6,967 nt of DNA from JAZKAR01 sp040389065 (GTDB lineage Bacteria; Pseudomonadota; Gammaproteobacteria; Burkholderiales; Casimicrobiaceae): assembly GCA_040389065.1 (NCBI GenBank), contig JAZKAR010000038.1, positions 1-6,967 on the forward strand, read 5' to 3'. The position numbers and the translations under genes are program-made. This document shows positions 4,107 through 6,967 of the stretch, in pieces (within the stretch, counting starts at the first letter, position 1; every line of letters starts with the position of its first letter). The notes beneath the pieces are model-generated. The model ran no database searches and was not told the origin of the DNA. It saw nothing but the letters and a program-made list of their open reading frames with translations.

Positions 4107-6967
4107 TTACCGTTTAATAGAAAACCGTTGCGGTTGAATACAGTTTTGATCACTTCCGTTTGATGGTTCACAGCCATTATCTATTTTATTTTTTTGGGCT
4201 AAAGGCTTATCTTTAGGTTTTGAGTTAGAGCGAGATCCTTCATCTGCTTTGTCGCTATTATTGGGTAGCAAATTATTCAACTCCGTATTATCTACTTTAG
4301 TTGTATTGATTGTATTAACATTAACTAAGTTACTGTTTGTGAATGTTTGATTGCTGCTGCTTGAGTTATTGATTATATCTTCCATATTGCTAATTTTAAT
4401 CGTTAATGGGCTTGAGGATGTTTGCTTATTAAGAAATGGTTGTTCATTATAGTTTTTTGTGGTTGATGCAGAGGTATTCGTAGAAATAGTTAATGCTGCT
4501 GAAACAGGAGAGGATAAAAGGGTAGTAGAAGCTTTGATATCTGCTGTTAAATAGTTAGGTGTTATAACCGAGTAGTTAAGCGCATCTTTACCAAGTAATT
4601 GTAAGCCTGTTAGTGTAACCGCTTTATTATTTCCTACATTTTTATCAGAAAATGTACCGCCTCCTAAACTGAGATTAACAATATCATTTTCTATAACGCC
4701 AAGTAATGAGCCGCCAGCAACAGATGCAGTGGTATTGCCATCATAAAATTTATTAGAGGCAGTCGCACCTGCAATCATAAGTGCTTTAGCAGTAATGTCT
4801 GCATTGATATTACTGATAGTAGAAATAGAGTAATTGCTAGCATCAGCCCCGCTTAAAGAAGCAGAGACTAAAGTAACACCTTTAGCGATGCCGATATTTT
4901 TATCTGCAAAAGTTGCTGCGCCTAAAGAAACGTTAACATCTTCACTGCCTATAATGCCGATGAGCGAGCCACCAGAAACAGACGCGCTATTTGTGCCATC
5001 ATAAATCTTGTTGGTAGCGGAGGCACCTGCGACGGTAAGAGCTTTAGCCGTAATATCAGCAGTGAGATTAGAGGGTACAGTAATAAAGTAGTTGCTAGCA
5101 TCAAGGCCACTTAAGGAAGCTGATGCGATCGTAATTCCTTTAGCGGTACCCACATTTTTATTAGAAAATGTAGCAGAACTCAGGCTAAAATTAACAGCTT
5201 CTGAGTTAATGATACCAACCAATGACCCACCGGAAACGAAAGCATTAGTATTGCCATCATAGACTTTATTCGAAGCAGAAGCACCTGCAATGGTTAAGGC
5301 TTTAGGGGTAATGTCGGCAGTAAGAAAAGTAGGGGCAATGAATGAGTAATTGCTGGCATCAATGCCATTCAACGTAGAGGAAAAAACAGAAATAGCTTTT
5401 GAGTTTCCTACATTTTTATCGGCAAAGGCAGCAGAGCCCAAGCTCAAACTAACGCTTTCGGAGCCGATTACTCCAATGAGAGATCCTCCTGAAACAGAAG
5501 CTATGGTTGTACCGTCATAAACTTTATTAGAGGCTGAAGCCCCTGCAATAGTAAGCGATTTAGCAGTAATGTTAGCGGTTAAAGAGTTCGGAGCAATCAA
5601 GAAGTAATTGCTAGCGTCAGCTCCGGTTAACGAGGCAGATGCAATCGTAATGCCTTTAGCAAAACCAACATTTTTGTTAACAAAGCTAGCAGAGCCGAGA
5701 GTAAAACTAACCGCTTCAGCACCTACGATGCCAACCAAAGAGCCACCGGAAACCAGGGCTGCTGTAGTGCCATCATACACTTTGTTAGAGGCTAAAGCCC
5801 CAGTAATGTTAAGGGCTTTAGGTATAATGTCAGCACTAAAGCTAGAGGGGGCAGTTAGTAGGTAATTGCTAGCATCAGTGCCGTTTAAAGAGGCCGAAGC
5901 CAAATGAATAACTTTAGCATTACCAACGTTTTTATCGTTAAAGGTAGCTGATCCAAGATCAAAGCTAACCGCTTCGGAGCCGATCACTCCCACAAGTGAG
6001 CCACCGGAAATGGAGGCAGTAGTTGTACCATCATAAACTTTATTAGAGCCTGAAGCGCCAGCGATAGTGAGAGTTTTAGCGGTAATGTTAGCAGTGAGAG
6101 AGCCAGGAGCGGTAACAGAATAGTTAGTGGAATCAACGCCGCTTAAAGAAGTAGAGGCAAGGGAGATACCTTTGCTCGTACCAACGTTTTTATCAGTGAA
6201 AGTAGCCGAACCAAGGCTCAAGTTAACTGTTTCAGATCCAATTATTCCTACTAATGAACCGCCAGAAACAGAGGCAGCAGTTGTACCATCATAAACTTTA
6301 TTGGAGACCGACACGCTAGTAATGGTTAACGCTTTCGCAGAGATGTTGGCGGTAATGGAGGTAGGTGCTGTAACAGAGTAGTTACTGGAATCAGGGCCAT
6401 TTAAAGAAGCTGATGCAATCGTAATAGCTTTAGTATTGCCAACATTCTTATTAGCAAAATAGGCAGACCCTAGCGTGAAGTTAACCGTTTCAGTGCCTAC
6501 GATGCCAATTAGGGAGCCACCAGAAATCGAGGCTATCGTAGTGCCATCATACACTTTGTTAGATGCTAAAGCCCCAGCAACGATAAGGGTTTTAGGTGTG
6601 ATATCAGCATTAAAGCTAGAGGGGGCAGTTAGTAGGTAATTGCTAGCATCGGTGCCGTTTAAAGAGGCCGAAGCTAAATGAATAACTTTAGCATTACCAA
6701 CATTTTTATCGCTAAAGGTAGCTGATCCAAGGTCAAAGTTAACCGCTTCGGAGCCGATTACTCCCACAAGCGATCCGCCTAAAATGGCTGCATTGGTAGT
6801 ACCATCATAAACTTTGTTAGAGGCAGAAGCTCCGGCTACGGTAAGGGTTTTGGCGGTAATGTTAGCGGTAATCGATGTGGGAGCAGTAATCGAGTAGTTA
6901 CTAGCATCAACGCCGCTTAAAGAGGCAGAGGCGAGAGAGATACCTTTAGCAGTCCCAACATTTTTAT
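4107..6967 (-). CDS. Giant YDG-repeat adhesin, two-partner-secretion type (C-terminal part; N-terminus beyond the right edge)
   Basis: The frame is open from the right edge to TAA at 4107-4109, giving 952 complete residues. The GTG at 6767 is internal, since the repeat pattern continues in frame to 6967. The visible protein is a tandem array of 86-residue YDG domains. Each starts near NKVYDGTT and continues with SGGSLxGxIGSExV, DKNVG and DASNY, ending in xADITxKALTxAGASAS. After the last repeat comes a 139-residue Ser/Asn/Thr-rich tail that becomes charged and ends with Cys-x9-Cys, 21 and 11 residues from the C-terminus. These are the only cysteines visible, and there is no tryptophan. YDG domains are typical of filamentous-haemagglutinin-like exoproteins, and a C-terminal Cys pair anchors the HMW1 adhesin to its transporter. 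I infer a secreted, surface-held adhesive filament. The signal peptide, TPS domain and transporter gene are not in view. Its partner binding target is unknown. Confidence 0.88.
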   Translation of the reverse strand, partial: KNVGTAKGISLASASLSGVDASNYSITAPTSITANITAKTLTVAGASASNKVYDGTTNAAILGGSLVGVIGSEAVNFDLGSATFSDKNVGNAKVIHLASASLNGTDASNYLLTAPSSFNADITPKTLIVAGALASNKVYDGTTIASISGGSLIGIVGTETVNFTLGSAYFANKNVGNTKAITIASASLNGPDSSNYSVTAPTSITANISAKALTITSVSVSNKVYDGTTAASVSGGSLVGIIGSETVNLSLGSATFTDKNVGTSKGISLASTSLSGVDSTNYSVTAPGSLTANITAKTLTIAGASGSNKVYDGTTTASISGGSLVGVIGSEAVSFDLGSATFNDKNVGNAKVIHLASASLNGTDASNYLLTAPSSFSADIIPKALNITGALASNKVYDGTTAALVSGGSLVGIVGAEAVSFTLGSASFVNKNVGFAKGITIASASLTGADASNYFLIAPNSLTANITAKSLTIAGASASNKVYDGTTIASVSGGSLIGVIGSESVSLSLGSAAFADKNVGNSKAISVFSSTLNGIDASNYSFIAPTFLTADITPKALTIAGASASNKVYDGNTNAFVSGGSLVGIINSEAVNFSLSSATFSNKNVGTAKGITIASASLSGLDASNYFITVPSNLTADITAKALTVAGASATNKIYDGTNSASVSGGSLIGIIGSEDVNVSLGAATFADKNIGIAKGVTLVSASLSGADASNYSISTISNINADITAKALMIAGATASNKFYDGNTTASVAGGSLLGVIENDIVNLSLGGGTFSDKNVGNNKAVTLTGLQLLGKDALNYSVITPNYLTADIKASTTLLSSPVSAALTISTNTSASTTKNYNEQPFLNKQTSSSPLTIKISNMEDIINNSSSSNQTFTNSNLVNVNTINTTKVDNTELNNLLPNNSDKADEGSRSNSKPKDKPLAQKNKIDNGCEPSNGSDQNCIQPQRFSIKR
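4110..4526 (-). other. Low-complexity C-terminal tail of the adhesin with a Cys-x9-Cys loop
   Basis: This segment encodes 139 residues outside the repeats. The first two thirds are rich in Ser, Asn and Thr and probably unstructured. It then becomes charged (SKPKDKPLAQKNK) before DNGCEPSNGSDQNCIQPQ and a basic end, RFSIKR. The cysteine codons are at 4170-4172 and 4140-4142. A single disulfide between them would close a nine-residue loop near the C-terminus, as reported for TPS adhesin HMW1. No sortase motif, transmembrane helix or autotransporter beta-barrel is present, which leaves this loop as the best visible candidate for surface anchoring. Confidence 0.7.
4527..6967 (-). repeat. Tandem 258-bp repeat array encoding YDG domains
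   Basis: The YDG codons recur on the minus strand at exact 258-bp steps. The matching plus-strand anchor CCATCATA (or a one-base variant) begins at 4738, 4996, 5254, 5512, 5770, 6028, 6286, 6544 and 6802. Unit boundaries, taken at the Asn before KVYDG, are 6818, 6560, 6302, 6044, 5786, 5528, 5270, 5012 and 4754. The last unit is shortened to 76 residues, and a further partial unit covers 6819-6967. No insertion or deletion breaks the register across the eight spacings. The units vary most around the loop after DKNVG, and the unit nearest the C-terminus is the most diverged. Confidence 0.95.
5529..6967 (-). repeat. Higher-order 774-bp (three-unit) duplication within the YDG array
   Basis: Units three apart resemble each other more than adjacent units do. 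The block 6303-6967 aligns with 5529-6193 at an offset of 774 bp. In its best stretch, 6601-6770 against 5827-5996, I count 9 mismatches in 170 positions. The matching protein segment shares the rare variant NAKVIHLASASLNGTD, seen in no other visible unit. Similarity is weaker at the low-coordinate end of the block, and I do not see the three-unit pattern continue below about 5529. Confidence 0.75.

Noticed and set aside
5608..5865. Plus-strand open frame opposite the adhesin array
   Set aside because: It is an antisense shadow of the repeats, low in complexity, with no ribosome binding site and no recognisable domain.
4107..6767. GTG at 6767 as the start of the repeat protein
   Set aside because: The frame and the repeat pattern continue without a stop to 6967. 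This GTG is the Val of a GGSLVG motif present in several units, so the gene is truncated by the window rather than starting here.
4110..6967. Enrichment of N-x-S/T glycosylation sequons in the adhesin
   Set aside because: I count about 20 in the repeats and 7 in the tail, but the protein is roughly 9% Asn and 30% Ser plus Thr, which gives about that number by chance.
4527..6967. Regularly spaced repeats as a CRISPR array
   Set aside because: The 258-bp period, the open reading frame through every unit and the similarity of the whole unit identify coding tandem repeats, not repeat-spacer structure.

Overview
The window is AT-rich DNA that looks like the chromosome of a Gram-negative bacterium. 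A proteobacterium is most likely, because the three recognisable genes belong to families typical of that group. They are a TPR-glycosyltransferase of the heptosyltransferase type, a SapC-family protein, and a giant YDG-repeat adhesin with the C-terminal cysteine pair seen in two-partner-secretion exoproteins. I cannot name the genus from the sequence.

Layout, left to right. Positions 1-66 may hold the first 22 codons of a leftward gene that leaves the window. Positions 67-646 are AT-rich, contain one dyad-symmetric element near 98-131, and form the upstream region of the first main gene. Positions 647-2788 (+) encode a soluble protein with ten tetratricopeptide repeats fused to a GT-B type glycosyltransferase domain. 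A 322-base intergenic region follows, with a possible sigma70-like promoter. Positions 3111-3893 (+) encode a SapC-family protein. A 213-base convergent spacer holds a likely terminator for the leftward gene. Positions 4107-6967 (-) are the C-terminal 952 residues of a large repetitive surface protein whose start lies beyond the right edge. This part has nine visible 86-residue YDG repeats plus part of a tenth, in exact 258-bp register, followed by a Ser/Asn/Thr-rich tail that ends in a Cys-x9-Cys loop.

How the genes may work together is inference. The arrangement suggests a cell-surface locus: a long secreted repetitive adhesin, a TPR-scaffolded glycosyltransferase that could modify it or another surface molecule, and a SapC protein from a family first named in S-layer secretion. 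The TpsB-type outer-membrane transporter expected for such an adhesin is not in the window. The most informative signals are the strict 258-bp register, a 774-bp (three-unit) higher-order period within the array, and the C-terminal cysteine pair.
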